Source of the DNA: Ustilago trichophora
Taxonomy: Eukaryota > Basidiomycota > Ustilaginomycetes > Ustilaginales > Ustilaginaceae
NCBI GenBank assembly: GCA_900323505.1
Contig: OOIN01000008.1
Span: forward strand, 930,001 to 994,000
Length of the DNA stretch: 64,000 nucleotides
Direction: 5' to 3'
Under the pieces are notes generated by a model. That model was not told where the DNA came from, ran no database searches, and saw nothing but the letters and a program-made list of their open reading frames with translations. Positions 45,277-55,918 of this stretch are shown in pieces. Both the position numbers and the translations under genes were made by a program. Position 1 is the first letter of the stretch. Each line of letters begins with the position of its first letter.

Positions 45277-47147
45277 ATGCACTCGCCTTTTGACCTTTGC
45301 ACTCCCTTTCCCCCCATGATCCCATCGTCTGTTCGCTCGCCGCATTTGTTACATTAGCTATCTGGACCGTATCATGACCGCGGCGTCGTCGACGTCCATG
45401 ATTCGCACTCTATGCACACTACCACACACACACCCTCTCTCCTTTCATATTCATAGCCATCGTCGGCTAGCGGCGATGGTCTTGACCCATCTGAGCGCCT
45501 AACACGCTCATCCAAGCCAACCAAAAGCAATCACACACCATGTGTCGACCCGATGCCTCTCAGCGTGCTGCCCGTTTCTGTGCACGTATCGATCTTGAGA
45601 TTGCAGCATATACACGACCAGGTTCGTAGTTCGCAGTTTGGAGCGACAACCATACGTTGCTTTGATAGGCCGTTGCTGTTCAAAGAATCATCATTTTGAG
45701 TAACTGCTAGATTGGTGATGATGCAATCTACCGGCCGATTATCCCCAAGGTCAGTCCGAGAACTGCTTACGTACGCAGCTCTGGCTGCAAAGATTTGGAC
45801 ACTGCTTAGGTCCGATCTGCCGTTTGATTTCGATTTCCGTGTAAAATTTGGGCAGACACCTCTCGCGCACAAAAGGCTAGAAATCGTCATTTTTCAAGAG
45901 TTCCGAAGTGAACACCGTGGAGACGGTTTTGTTGAGTTGATGAGCTGCTCTCTGGCGGGAAATGTCAAGTTGTCAGCACAAGCTTGAAGCTCAACGCACA
46001 GAGGATGCTCGCTGCAGTTGTCGTGCTGACATCTGCGCGGACTTGGAACGCGAGTTCGGCGCCAAATCTCCGGTGGATTCGCAAACGCAGCCTGTGCAGC
46101 TTTGTTATTCCTGCCTGCTTTGCAAGCAGAGTCCAAAATCTTGTCATCATCAACGGAGCTTGCAAGCATGACCCGGGTAATACAGCAGGCCTCGCTGCCA
46201 AAAGGGTTTTGTGATTGCCAAAAAAGGAACCCACGGTTCTAGCTTTTGTCGATGCTGCAGGGTCGCTTTGCAAATCACCACGAAAGCAATACGGGATGAA
46301 AGAATGCCGAGCTCTTCCGTGTTTGCACGACGTTGGTTGGCTCAGCATAGTGACTATGGATGGTCCTATCTGTTCAGTACAGGTTATGAGTTCGACACCT
46401 CTGGAGCTGTATTTACTGGCGTCGGTTCATAAAGGTGTCCACGCTTTGCTGGCACACGCGTGCTGTGTGTGTGTGAGCGGCAATTTTTTTTCTTTTTCTT
46501 GTTTTTGGCGTGTGTGATTTGTGATTGACAAAGAGAGGAGAATGTGGGATTCAGGATTCACTCTGTGCAGTACAGTACTGCGTGCCTCGACACGGAATTC
46601 GCCCGGCACGAATGCCCTTGTCAAGCAACCGGAAAAGGATCACCGCGCGCTTGTCCTCTCTTTTGTTGCTCTGCTTCTCTTCGAATCAAACTCGCCGACT
46701 TGGGAGAGAGCTTAACCTACATCCTCCTACTCGCTCCCTCTCTCCTCATCAATTCATCCATCACCCCACAACCTTGGTCATCGTTCTACCGACAAGCAAT
46801 CGCACCGCACTACACCTTGTTCTTGGTCGAGAATCGCATCTCGGAGAGCGCTCGGAAACCCTCGCTATTGCCCGAGCCAACTCCTACGCCGCGTAAACTC
46901 TCAAAGGAGAAAGCGAGCGTCCCTGCACTTGATACGGTCTCGTCACTCTATTGCTTCGAGCCTCAGATCAAGGTTGATCGCTTTCGACCGAACCCTGACA
47001 CGACCTTCGTGTCGCACCAGAGCCAGTCGCCGCTCCCACCCGATACACATCTGCCTCTGCCGCATTCGCCATCAGCACCGTATCGAGCATCGCTGCCACG
47101 CCACAGTCGACCCTCGCGGCTTTCGATCCTACGAGAAGTCACAGAAT
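45277..47147. other. Intergenic region, RPL24 3' flank and LCB2 leader
   Basis: About 1.9 kb. Short frames in both strands lack recognisable features. The last 450 bp is a C/T-rich leader; the frame open through it into LCB2 begins with non-ATG codons and is not considered coding. Confidence 0.55.
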
Positions 47148-49412
47148 ATGGCGCCTGTCCCAACACACATTGACGCTCATCCCATCGACGCACATACTAC
47201 ACCAATCGGCAACTCCAAGAGATCCAGCCTCACCGCCAAGTCTCCGCTCGCCTCTTCCCCTTCGCTCTCCGCCTTCCTCAAAAAGGGTGCTCCCATCGTT
47301 GCTATTTCTCCACCAGCTCCCTCCGCCAACAACATGACGTCTCCTGAGCTCGACCTTTCCGCGCATCGCAGCGAATGGGCCGGCTTCTCCTCTAGCCCCG
47401 ACAGCTCTCCCGATGTCGAGTCCGCAGCACCAAGTCTCACCACCGGTTCCACCTCTGCCTCGGTAGAGTCTCTCGAATCGGTTCAGGATGCCCACCATCG
47501 CAGTCTCAACGCCCGCTTCAACTCGGGCAAGGCCGATGCTTCCTTCGGTGTCGACGGCCTCGCATTCAATGCATCCTCCATGCAGCCCCCAAACAGCTTC
47601 GAGAGCAGTCAGGACGGTGCCAACCTTATCCACTCTGAGTTCGGCTACTGTGCCAACCCAGACTACCGTTACACATCGGAGCACCGTCGCGGCGACTCGC
47701 TCCCCAACCCCGTCGAGGAGGAGCCAAGCTACTTCACTGTGTTGACCACCTACATCAGCTACATTATTCTGATCCTCATCGGCCACATGCGGGACTACAC
47801 CGGAAAGCGTCTCTTTCCCAAGAGCTACCATCATCTTATGGAGCGCGACGGATACGCTGCTCTAAACTCGGATTTCGACAGTTTCTACACCCGTCGTCTC
47901 AAAGCTCGCATGGATGACTGCTTCAGTCGTCCCGTCACCGGTGTCTGTGGCAGAACTGTTGTCTGCCTCGACCGTGTTGCTCTTGACTACTACCAGACCT
48001 TCCGCTTGACCGGCGACAAGACCCGTGCCCTCAACATCAGTGCTTACAACTACCTCGGTTTCGCTCAGTCTCACGGTGGATGCGCCGACGCAGTCGAGAA
48101 ATGTATTCGCAACTACGGTGTCAGCAGTTACGGCAGCCGTCTCGGCGCCGGCCACCTCGACTTGCAGACCCAGACCGAGAAGCTTGTTGCCAAGTTTGTT
48201 GGCAAGGAAGATGCCGTTGTCATCAGCATGGGCTTTGCCACCAACAGTACCACCATCCCTGCCATTGCCGGACCCGGAACCCTCATCATCTCGGACGAAT
48301 ACAACCACAGCTCCATCCGCTTCGGTGCTCGTCTTAGTGGTGCCCACATCCGTCAGTACAAGCACAACGACATGAAGAAGCTCGAGTCGCTCCTCCGCGA
48401 GTGCATCAGCCAGGGCATGCCCCGAACTCACCGACCTTGGAAGAAGATTCTGCTGATCGTCGAAGGTCTATACTCGATGGAGGGTACTCTGGTCAACTTG
48501 CCCGAGGTGATGCGTCTCAAGGACAAGTACAAGTTCCACCTCTACATCGACGAAGCCCACTCCATCGGTGCCATCGGTCCTCAGGGTCGAGGTGTCTGCG
48601 ACTACTTTGGTGTTGACCCTGCCAAGGTCGAGATTCTCATGGGTACTTTCACCAAGTCGTTCGGTGCTGCTGGTGGTTACATTGCCGGTGACAAGGACAT
48701 TGTGGACCGTATCCGATTGACCAACCACGCAAACGTTTACGGTGAGACGCTTTCGCCTCCCGTTCTCACCCAGATTGTTGCCTCCATGGCCTCGATCATG
48801 GGTGTCGGACGAGACCCTGAAGAGCTTGCCCTTCTGCCCAGCTGGGTTCAGCTGCCCCGCAATCTCCTTGACGGAAGCGAAGGCCGCGAACGATTGCGAC
48901 GACTTGCCTTCAACGCCCGATATCTTAGCAGCGGTCTTCGCAAGCTCGGATTCATCATCTACGGTCACCGTGACTCGCCCATTGTTCCCTTGCTCATTTT
49001 CCAGCCTGCCAAGATGTCGCTCTTCTCGCGTATGATGCTCGACCGATCATCTGTCTTGCCTCCCTCGCAGCGCTTTGCCATTGAGCAGTCGGACATGACC
49101 GCCGAACAGCTCAAGGAGCTCGAGGACCCCGCATCACCCACCAACATGGACCGCCCTGCGCGTCCACCAATCGTTGTTGTGGTTGTCGCCTACCCTGCCA
49201 CACCACTCATCTCTTCGCGTGTCCGATTCTGTGTCAGTGCTTCGCACACCAAGAAGGACATCGACGACGTGCTGCGAGCTTGTGACGAGGTGGGCACACT
49301 CCTCCACCTCAAGCACGGTTCTGGTGGCCCGGGTGGCCGATGGAATGTCGAAAAGGTCATTGACCGCTGCCTCGACCTGGTGCACTGGAACGGCGACGAC
49401 CCCATCAACTAA
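47148..49412 (+). CDS. LCB2: Serine palmitoyltransferase subunit 2 (LCB2)
   Basis: Single exon, 754 aa. The start at ATG 47148 (MAPVPTHIDAHPID) is the first in-frame methionine after the leader. Residues 1-185 are Ser/Thr-rich, and one membrane segment lies at about 193-215 (VLTTYISYIILILIGHM). The alpha-oxoamine synthase fold follows: LNISAYNYLGFAQS, YGVSSYGSRLGAGHLDLQ, the IDEAHSIGAIGPQGRG aspartate/histidine motif, and the PLP lysine K503 in GTFTKSFGAAGGY. With LCB1 it condenses serine and palmitoyl-CoA in the ER membrane, the first step of sphingolipid synthesis. The catalytic lysine identifies this as the LCB2 and not the LCB1 subunit. Its 3' end faces QCR6 across the transposon insertion. 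Confidence 0.97.
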   Translation: MAPVPTHIDAHPIDAHTTPIGNSKRSSLTAKSPLASSPSLSAFLKKGAPIVAISPPAPSANNMTSPELDLSAHRSEWAGFSSSPDSSPDVESAAPSLTTGSTSASVESLESVQDAHHRSLNARFNSGKADASFGVDGLAFNASSMQPPNSFESSQDGANLIHSEFGYCANPDYRYTSEHRRGDSLPNPVEEEPSYFTVLTTYISYIILILIGHMRDYTGKRLFPKSYHHLMERDGYAALNSDFDSFYTRRLKARMDDCFSRPVTGVCGRTVVCLDRVALDYYQTFRLTGDKTRALNISAYNYLGFAQSHGGCADAVEKCIRNYGVSSYGSRLGAGHLDLQTQTEKLVAKFVGKEDAVVISMGFATNSTTIPAIAGPGTLIISDEYNHSSIRFGARLSGAHIRQYKHNDMKKLESLLRECISQGMPRTHRPWKKILLIVEGLYSMEGTLVNLPEVMRLKDKYKFHLYIDEAHSIGAIGPQGRGVCDYFGVDPAKVEILMGTFTKSFGAAGGYIAGDKDIVDRIRLTNHANVYGETLSPPVLTQIVASMASIMGVGRDPEELALLPSWVQLPRNLLDGSEGRERLRRLAFNARYLSSGLRKLGFIIYGHRDSPIVPLLIFQPAKMSLFSRMMLDRSSVLPPSQRFAIEQSDMTAEQLKELEDPASPTNMDRPARPPIVVVVVAYPATPLISSRVRFCVSASHTKKDIDDVLRACDEVGTLLHLKHGSGGPGGRWNVEKVIDRCLDLVHWNGDDPIN

Positions 49413-49803
49413 AGCGAACAATATGACGATAGAGTAGCGGGGTATCGCTTTGACAGCTTGATTTCTATGTGACCACGTAATATGTTTTTTGCTCGGTCAG
49501 CATCTCGTGGTGTATCCTGCGTTTGTTTCTTCTTGCTTGCCATCTTTTGCAATGTATCAAATCTGGTTTCTCAACGACTCGAGTGTCTTGATGAATGTTT
49601 CATAGCGAGCTACGTGGTGCGGACCTGGACGAAACGACGAGACCACAGTGCTTGCTTGTGTTGCTGAAGGCACGAACGACGACGCCCGGTGAATCTCTTG
49701 GCGATCCACCTGCTCGCTCGGCAGCAATGCGTCCCGCAAAATGTCGCTCGTCCGTCCCAACAAGACATATCATCAAGGCGGTAAAATGACGAAAGATCTC
49801 ATT
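49413..49803. other. LCB2 3' flank up to the transposon
   Basis: 391 bp of host sequence. It ends with ATT at 49801-49803, which is repeated immediately after the element at 62462-62464. No gene was seen. Confidence 0.6.
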
Positions 49804-49930
49804 CATATCCTAAAAAAAGGAATAATCCACCTCGGAGCCACCCCCCGTAGCCACCCCGGGTGGCTCCAAGGTGGCTCGTCATCAGAGCCACCTACCCCGG
49901 GTGGCTCTGAGGGGTGGCTCCGAGGTGGAT
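49804..49930. repeat. Left terminal inverted repeat and subterminal palindrome of the transposon
   Basis: Terminal bases 49804-49866 match the right end in inverse orientation. Within it are six exact GGTGGCTC motifs (both orientations). ATCCACCTCGGAGCCACC (49825-49842) is exactly complementary to 49913-49930, so the whole end can form a ~106-nt fold-back. Confidence 0.88.
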
Positions 49931-50193
49931 CTTCCACATAGGTTGGCTTCTGCGGTGGGTCCGAGACCTGGGACATGCACTGTACTTTGATTGCACATAC
50001 ACACGAACCATGAAGATTGAACAAGTACGATTCGATTACGAAGCACGGAGAGAGGTGGGCATCGAGTATGAGGAACTGTCCGAGTGACGATGTACCGTGA
50101 AGTCAGTGATTGTGTCCTCGAGCGAGCCGCAGAACAAGGTTCGAGACAGTACTTACATTGAGCAGTCTTCTCTAGTCTCCTAAGGTCGCTCCT

Positions 50194-50985
50194 CTAGTCC
50201 ACGTAGTGTCGTCGCTGTATGACAACCGAGATGTTGTAGCCGGCGAAGATGGGATAGCTTAGTAGCGCACCCATGTACGGGGTCGGCAGGATCGCATCCG
50301 ACGGATGAATGGACACGGCCAGGCCGATTTGGCTGGGTACGTGAACGAATCCAATCGTGGGAGGGTACAGGTCGTGTGTGAGCTTGAGGTCCTTCCAAAG
50401 ATTGACGACACGGGTGCGCACGGTTTGCCAGAAGGTCTTAGCAACGTGCCTGGCAACGGTGGTCGGATAGTGAGGCTGCGCAACGACGTGTGTGGGCAGC
50501 ATAGGCGTGCCACGGCGCCTGAGGTTGTGGAGTGGAAGAACCGGCATGCTGAAAACGTGAGTTGGACGAGGTGAGGAGCGTCGCAAAGTGAAGAGCGCTG
50601 GACGAGGTGATGAGCGCTGGACGAGGTGAGGTGAAGAGCGTGAACGAGGTGAGGAGCGGAGATGGACGAGGTGAAGAGCGTCGCAAGGTGAGGAGCGCTG
50701 AACGAGGTGAAGAGCGCTGGACGAGGTGAGGTGAAGAGCGCTGGACAAGGTGAGGAGCGGAGAGATGGACGAGGTGAAGAGATGGACGAGGTGAAGAGCT
50801 GGACGAGGTGAAGATGAGGAGCGAAGAGGCGAGGAGCGTCGAGTCGAGAGGAGCAAGCTGCTGCTGGTGGAGGCGGATGCTGGAGATGTCGGTGTTGAAG
50901 ACCAAAGGCCGCAGAAGATGCGGAAGCAACACGATGCGGACAGAAGGCCAATGGCGAGCAACCAGACAAGGTTGAGCTCGTCCAT
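50194..50985 (-). CDS. Putative small membrane protein of the transposon, with internal repeats
   Basis: 263 aa from ATG 50985, starting 33 bp after the transposase stop on the same strand. The N-terminus MDELNLVWLLAIGLLSASCC is a single hydrophobic segment (signal anchor). Residues ~45-145 are Ser/Pro/Leu repeats translated from a tandem DNA repeat. The last ~105 residues look like ordinary protein (TPMLPTHVV... to ...VVIQRRHYVD) but match no family I know. An alternative frame through the repeats is also open, so coding status is uncertain; the non-repeat C-terminus favours this frame. Confidence 0.35.
   Translation of the reverse strand: MDELNLVWLLAIGLLSASCCFRIFCGLWSSTPTSPASASTSSSLLLSTRRSSPLRSSSSPRPALHLVHLFTSSISPLLTLSSALHLTSSSALHLVQRSSPCDALHLVHLRSSPRSRSSPHLVQRSSPRPALFTLRRSSPRPTHVFSMPVLPLHNLRRRGTPMLPTHVVAQPHYPTTVARHVAKTFWQTVRTRVVNLWKDLKLTHDLYPPTIGFVHVPSQIGLAVSIHPSDAILPTPYMGALLSYPIFAGYNISVVIQRRHYVD
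50571..50850. repeat. Degenerate ~20-bp tandem repeat (GCTGGACGAGGTGAAGAGC type)
   Basis: About a dozen variable copies of a unit combining GGACGAGGTGA and GAGCG lie in a 280-bp block inside the transposon, downstream of the transposase. Confidence 0.85.
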
Positions 50986-51018
50986 GGCTTCATTACGTTG
51001 GATCAACGCGCAAATGTC

Positions 51019-54000
51019 TCAAACTGGCTTCAAGCCAAGGAGACGCCGTCCGTTGACGGAGAAGGGCACTACTGCGAGCTGCGAGTTGAAGCAATCCAAG
51101 TCAACCACCATCTCCTCCCCATAGTCGCCTCCGTTGTCCACCGCGAGACGAATTCCAAGGCATCGTAGGAGATCTCGACTCGGATGACGGCCCCCAAGCG
51201 CGTCAAGAGCCACCTCCGTAAGTAAGCGAACATGCATGAACGTCTGAGCAGAGACGTCGAGCGCAGTCGTGGAGAGACGAATGGCCTTGGTGAAGATCCA
51301 GAGAATCTTCACTGGCCGCAGCACACCGTCGACGGACACGAGAACCCAGCAATTGCGTTGATTGTCGCGACCACCTTGTCCCACCCCACCGACCTTGACA
51401 ACACCCACGCTTCTATCCATGGTCGCAGTGCGGATGAAGTCGGCACAAGTGTTGAGGCGAGCCACGCTATTCGGAGCCATTGTATCCCAGTAAGGAGTGT
51501 GGCGTGGCGTGGCAGTGTTGATAGACTGGGCGGTGGTGGTGGTGGTGGTGGTGGTGGTGGCGTCAGCAGTGGCGTTGGGGGTGGTGTTAGGGGCGGCAGG
51601 TGAGCTTGCAGAGGCCTCGGCACGGCGATTGAGGTGGTCTAGAAGAAGACCAAATGTTGAGTTGTCGAGCTTGTTCTTCTTCAGATGAGTATCCAAAGAA
51701 GACAAGTTGGAGGGATAATTGCCCTCAATCGACTGCAGAAGCCTGGTGTTGAAGAAGGGAACGCTACTTGTAGAAAGTAAGCGCCTCAGCTCAGATCTCT
51801 GCGCGCTGTTGCGCATGATTGTCGCCTCGAGCATCCCACCTTTGTGCCCGCTTGTGGGAACTTGGCCCATAAGGCCGTTGAAGCGTTCAAATGGTAGCGA
51901 GGAATAGTGCCGTGGCGATCCAAAACGTCGTATGAAGTCTGGAAGGTGGGTAACGTTATGGTTGTTAAACGTTAGCCAGCCCGGTCCCAGAAGCTGGCTC
52001 TGACTGTTGTTGTATTTGTTGATGTAGTCGCCAAGCTTATCGACTTCGTCACCGTCGAGATCGCCACTGATGAGCTCCACGATGCTGCAGAGCAGCATCG
52101 CTGACCGGAACACGCTCCTTACACGCTTCTGTCCGGCAAGAAGCGGCCGATTGGTGGCATTGTCCGCAGCTTGAGGCCCAGCGGTGCCCTCATCGGCGTC
52201 GATGTCTAGAGTGACATCGACGCTTGTACTTGGGACCGCCTGGTCTGGGTCTCTGCGCGTGGTCAGCGAGAAGATGAGCTCCTCGTCGTCGTTGCCAGAG
52301 AGAGAAGTGCTCCAGAGTTGCATAAGGATGAAGGGAAGCAACACTCGGAAGAGCACCTCCCACTGCTCTGCGGTCGGATTGCCGCCGCTCTTGCTGCCAA
52401 TCTGCCTATTTGGACCGTAGATATTGGTCGGGAGCAAGGCGTTCGCAATGACAGACTGCGCTTCGGGCAATCGCTTCCCGATCTCGTTGCAATGCTCAAT
52501 CAGGAAGCGATGCCAAAAGCGTTTGCACAAGCCGAGGTGTACGGCGTGCATGATGTCTGGTGGGCAGCTATCGACGGCATTGAAGTAGGGTAGCCTGTCG
52601 ATAGCCACCGGTCGAAAGCCTGCCGCCGTCCTTACTTCTGTGGTCCTGCGACGCATCCTACTGATCAGGCTACCGCCTTCCTCTTCCTGATCCGTGAGGC
52701 CGAGCTTTTCGCCTTGCTTAGGGCAGTAGGCGCAAATGGTGCCCTTACGGTATTTGAGGGCAAACCCGGCAACTTTTGCCCGGGCAGGTGTGTCGGCAAC
52801 AACCATGTTGAGGCGTGCCTTGACGAGCTCGCCTTGGACCGGATGACCAAAGGTCTTGAGGACCTTGCCGCGAAGATCGAAGTCCAGAAGCTCGTCAACG
52901 ATGAGGTCGAGAAACTTCTGCAGCCTTGTCGCCGACGACTCTTTAGGACCAGGCAGCAAGCCGACAAGGTGGATGCCAAGGCAGCGCCGGTCATGAGTGG
53001 TGAGTCGGGCAGGCAGATTGTCGATCCTCAGCAGTATTGCTCCCGTCGAATGCCATTCGTGGAACTTGCCCTTCTGTGGACCAAACCAGTCAACCGAAAG
53101 CGTGACCTTGAGGTTCAGTCCAGCTGCGACAAACGGAGCATGCTCGTGGTGGCATCGACATCGGCATTCCTCTGCACCGCTATCGCAGTCTTCCAGCCAG
53201 GCTGGCCCGGTGATAATCTCACCGTAGCGCCGCCGATGAGCCGAGGTCCCACGGTTGTGTGTGGAGCCAGTTCGACGATGAGTCGTGGTGGCAGCGCTGG
53301 TAGAGTCGGAAGGGGCAGACGTGGGAGCTGATGCTTCTTCAAGCACGACCATCCAGTCCTTCAATGAGTTGTAGTACTTGGGATCCATCAGCACGTCGGA
53401 GAAGATAGATTCCAACGTGCGATGGCAGTACAGCTGAGTTGGACGGTGGGTTTGCTCGTGCAGAAGCTGAGCACCGCAAGCGCATTGGATGGACGGAGGC
53501 CTAGGAAGATCAGTGCCGTTCCACAGCGTCAGCTCACCGCAATGCGGACAGACAAGGTACTGTTCGAAGTCACTGTGCATGCCAAGCCGTTGTCGCACCG
53601 ATGCAGGAGTTACGAGCATCGATAGCGGCGGTGGAGGTAGTGGCGGAGGCAGCAGCTGCGATGACGACAAACGTTCCCTTTGTCGATCCAGAGAGCTAGG
53701 CCCGAAGCAACCAGAGCTTTGAGATGGAGGACATGACTGGGACAATGAATCTTCAGCTCTGTGCACTGAAGCTGGTGGCGGTGGCGAGGGCTGGGACGGT
53801 GACTGAGGAGGCGGCGGGCAAGGAGGGGTAGGGCAAGTCAGAGAATTGGCATCGACAGCAAAGGCGCAAAAGCGACTCAAGACATGCAACACAAAAGTGA
53901 GATACAGTGTCGCCATCGTGTTTGAGAGTCCGTGGAACGTCATGAGGTACATGACGAAGATGTAGTTGACCATCGCAAATTGGCCACGCTGCTGCTGCAG

Positions 54001-54651
54001 TGGGTCGACGATGGTCTCTTCCACGGACTCGATGGCGTGGTCGGGTTGTCCTGCGTTTGAATCGAGTAACAGAGCACGCACAAGCGAGAAACGACTGGCC
54101 TGCGAAGTGACAGATAGATTGTCGTCTTCGATGGAGGCAGAGGCAGTGTCTGTGGCGTTAAATGCGTCTGCTTCGTCGATACTTGCAAAGTCTGTGTTGT
54201 CGAGGCTGCTCACGGCGTCAGGCAAGTCTGGAAATGGAGGCAGAGCGTCACTGATGTCAGCGTCACTTTCTTTGGCCTCCTGATCCGTATCGCCACCGTC
54301 GGAGGAGTAAGCAACCAGCGCATTGTCAGTGTCGGCTTTGGCAAATGGGGGATTGCCTAGGCGCCGCCTCTTCCATTGCTCCCCTTGAGCGTCAGGCTCT
54401 GATTGAGCGAGTTCAGCCGGAGAAGGGAGGAGAGAGATGGGCGAGGATGGTGACGTTGAGGTTGCTGCTGCTGTTGCTGGATGAGCTCGAGACACAACTG
54501 CCCAAGAGGCCATGCTCGCTGTGCGACGTTGTGCTTTGGTTTGATGCCACCGCCATTGCTCATACGTGACGACTCTGCCGTCCTCGCCACAGTCGTGACA
54601 CTTGCAGAGTCTGGGCTTGTGGCCCGACCTGCTAGGTGAAACATTGACCAT
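51019..54651 (-). CDS. Tnp2-family (CACTA/EnSpm-like) transposase
   Basis: 1210 aa from ATG 54651; the frame is open further, with an alternative ATG at 54846 that would add a hydrophobic leader unlikely in a nuclear enzyme. The N-terminus has a zinc-knuckle-like segment (LCKCHDCGEDGRVVTYEQW). A CPHCGE finger lies near residue 400. The transposase core follows at about 545-860: SVDWFGPQKGKFHEW, GIHLVGLLPGPKESSA, NMVVADTPARAKVAGF, TICAYCPKQGEKLG, then LPYFNAVDSCPPDIMHAVHL and NPTAEQWEVLFRVLLPFILMQLW. This is the order and wording of fungal Tnp2 proteins (D-x-F, D-x-PA, DS-x-H-x-LG, AEQW). Acidic residues in the SVDWF, VVADT and VDSC blocks are catalytic candidates. The C-terminus has a Thr run from a GGT repeat. 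No stop or frameshift is seen, so it may be functional. Confidence 0.85.
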   Translation of the reverse strand: MVNVSPSRSGHKPRLCKCHDCGEDGRVVTYEQWRWHQTKAQRRTASMASWAVVSRAHPATAAATSTSPSSPISLLPSPAELAQSEPDAQGEQWKRRRLGNPPFAKADTDNALVAYSSDGGDTDQEAKESDADISDALPPFPDLPDAVSSLDNTDFASIDEADAFNATDTASASIEDDNLSVTSQASRFSLVRALLLDSNAGQPDHAIESVEETIVDPLQQQRGQFAMVNYIFVMYLMTFHGLSNTMATLYLTFVLHVLSRFCAFAVDANSLTCPTPPCPPPPQSPSQPSPPPPASVHRAEDSLSQSCPPSQSSGCFGPSSLDRQRERLSSSQLLPPPLPPPPLSMLVTPASVRQRLGMHSDFEQYLVCPHCGELTLWNGTDLPRPPSIQCACGAQLLHEQTHRPTQLYCHRTLESIFSDVLMDPKYYNSLKDWMVVLEEASAPTSAPSDSTSAATTTHRRTGSTHNRGTSAHRRRYGEIITGPAWLEDCDSGAEECRCRCHHEHAPFVAAGLNLKVTLSVDWFGPQKGKFHEWHSTGAILLRIDNLPARLTTHDRRCLGIHLVGLLPGPKESSATRLQKFLDLIVDELLDFDLRGKVLKTFGHPVQGELVKARLNMVVADTPARAKVAGFALKYRKGTICAYCPKQGEKLGLTDQEEEGGSLISRMRRRTTEVRTAAGFRPVAIDRLPYFNAVDSCPPDIMHAVHLGLCKRFWHRFLIEHCNEIGKRLPEAQSVIANALLPTNIYGPNRQIGSKSGGNPTAEQWEVLFRVLLPFILMQLWSTSLSGNDDEELIFSLTTRRDPDQAVPSTSVDVTLDIDADEGTAGPQAADNATNRPLLAGQKRVRSVFRSAMLLCSIVELISGDLDGDEVDKLGDYINKYNNSQSQLLGPGWLTFNNHNVTHLPDFIRRFGSPRHYSSLPFERFNGLMGQVPTSGHKGGMLEATIMRNSAQRSELRRLLSTSSVPFFNTRLLQSIEGNYPSNLSSLDTHLKKNKLDNSTFGLLLDHLNRRAEASASSPAAPNTTPNATADATTTTTTTTTAQSINTATPRHTPYWDTMAPNSVARLNTCADFIRTATMDRSVGVVKVGGVGQGGRDNQRNCWVLVSVDGVLRPVKILWIFTKAIRLSTTALDVSAQTFMHVRLLTEVALDALGGRHPSRDLLRCLGIRLAVDNGGDYGEEMVVDLDCFNSQLAVVPFSVNGRRLLGLKPV
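51530..51558. repeat. GGT trinucleotide repeat inside the transposase gene
   Basis: About nine GGT units, read on the minus strand as a poly-threonine stretch near the transposase C-terminus. Confidence 0.9.
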
Positions 54652-55918
54652 GGCAGAGGGGTTTAGGACGGCGAGAGAGTCGAAGAGCTTGTTTTGGTGA
54701 GGGGTGGCAGCAATAGCGGACAGACAGCAACAACGAATACACGGCGAGGTGCCTATGAAGGCTTCCACCAAGCAATCGGAGGATTCGCAACGACGTGACT
54801 GGACGAGAGCAAAGGCACCGAGGTAAGGAAACAAGAGAATGATCATTAACCCTGTGCTGCCGTCGACGGTCAATCAACGCCGTTGGTCGTCCAACAAAGC
54901 TGTGAACTGGCGGAGGAGCGGGGGAGGGAGGGGGGAAGGGGGGGGAAGGGGGGAAGTCGAGTTTCGGGGCTTGAACCCTAGGTCGTGCTGCCGCCAAAAC
55001 AAAACCAAGCCAGAGAGCGACCAACTCTCCTGGCGGCGGGGCCCCGGCGGATTGGGGTTGTCGGTCTACGACCAGGACATGCACCTGCCAATCGTAGATG
55101 TCTTTAGCGTCCGGGATTAAATCAGACGGTGGCTGTTGAGGGGGGGCATGAGGCCTGATTTGCCTCCAGGGAGCCACGGCTGCACTTGTGCAGCAAACAG
55201 GAAGTGATTGAAGATATTGCGAGGGAAAGGAGAGGGAACTGGTTGGATGGCGAGGAGTGGATGACCAGCAAGTCCAAAGACGGGAGGAGAGGTTGGATAA
55301 TCTTGAGCGTTGATGAAGTTGAGCGACTGGTTGACAATCAACCTTAAGCGTTGATCAAGTGAGTGACTAGTTGAGACGGCGAGACCTGTTGGACTGTCGA
55401 GCGAGGCATGCGCGCCTGTGGCTGAATTTGAGATGGTTCTGTATCGTGAGACAGGTTGGAGAGAGGCGCTGGGGTAAAGTTCTGGCTGCGAGCCTGTCAT
55501 GGCCGGCTCGAAACGGCAAAGAAGGAGAAAAGGGGTCAAACGGTGATGGTGATGGTGGTTGAGGAGGTCGGTGAAGGTGATGATGAGCTTGGTCGAAAAC
55601 AGATTTGGCTAAGTCAAAATTAAAAAGATTGCTGCGCATTGTTAGATTAGCATTATGTAATCATTACACGCCTACTGGCCTGACCAATCTCCGCAACAAA
55701 GCGCTATAGCCTCAGCCACGATTCATCTTCACAACCATCAGGCCTCTTTCCTTCGATTTGACAATGGATCAGGCTTTCTTTCTTTGGCTCGACGCTGGAC
55801 ACCTCCAAATACGGCTCGAACAAGACACATACTGGGCGCAACTCGAGCAAATTCGATTCACAGATGCGATCACTTCAAAGTAAGTACATTGACTAGGGTT
55901 GTGATTTTGCAGGAGGTA
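54652..55918. other. Region between the two minus-strand transposon genes
   Basis: About 1.27 kb. The right part is the 3' flank of the coiled-coil ORF, and the left part is the transposase leader, with G-rich runs at 54914-54955. Several short open frames (for example 55117-55539 minus) have only low-complexity content. Confidence 0.5.

Noticed and set aside
44815..45345. 176-codon minus-strand frame over RPL24
   Set aside because: Antisense shadow of RPL24 exon 3; low-complexity Leu/Gly content.
46544..47173. 209-codon plus frame upstream of LCB2
   Set aside because: Pyrimidine-rich leader translating to Pro/Ser/His; the conserved LCB2 frame is different.
50259..50993. 244-codon minus frame overlapping the candidate membrane protein
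   Set aside because: Alternative reading of the tandem repeat; the other frame has the better N- and C-termini.
54652..54846. N-terminal extension of the transposase starting with a hydrophobic stretch
   Set aside because: Would give a nuclear enzyme a membrane leader; ATG 54651 precedes the zinc-knuckle directly. Not fully excluded.
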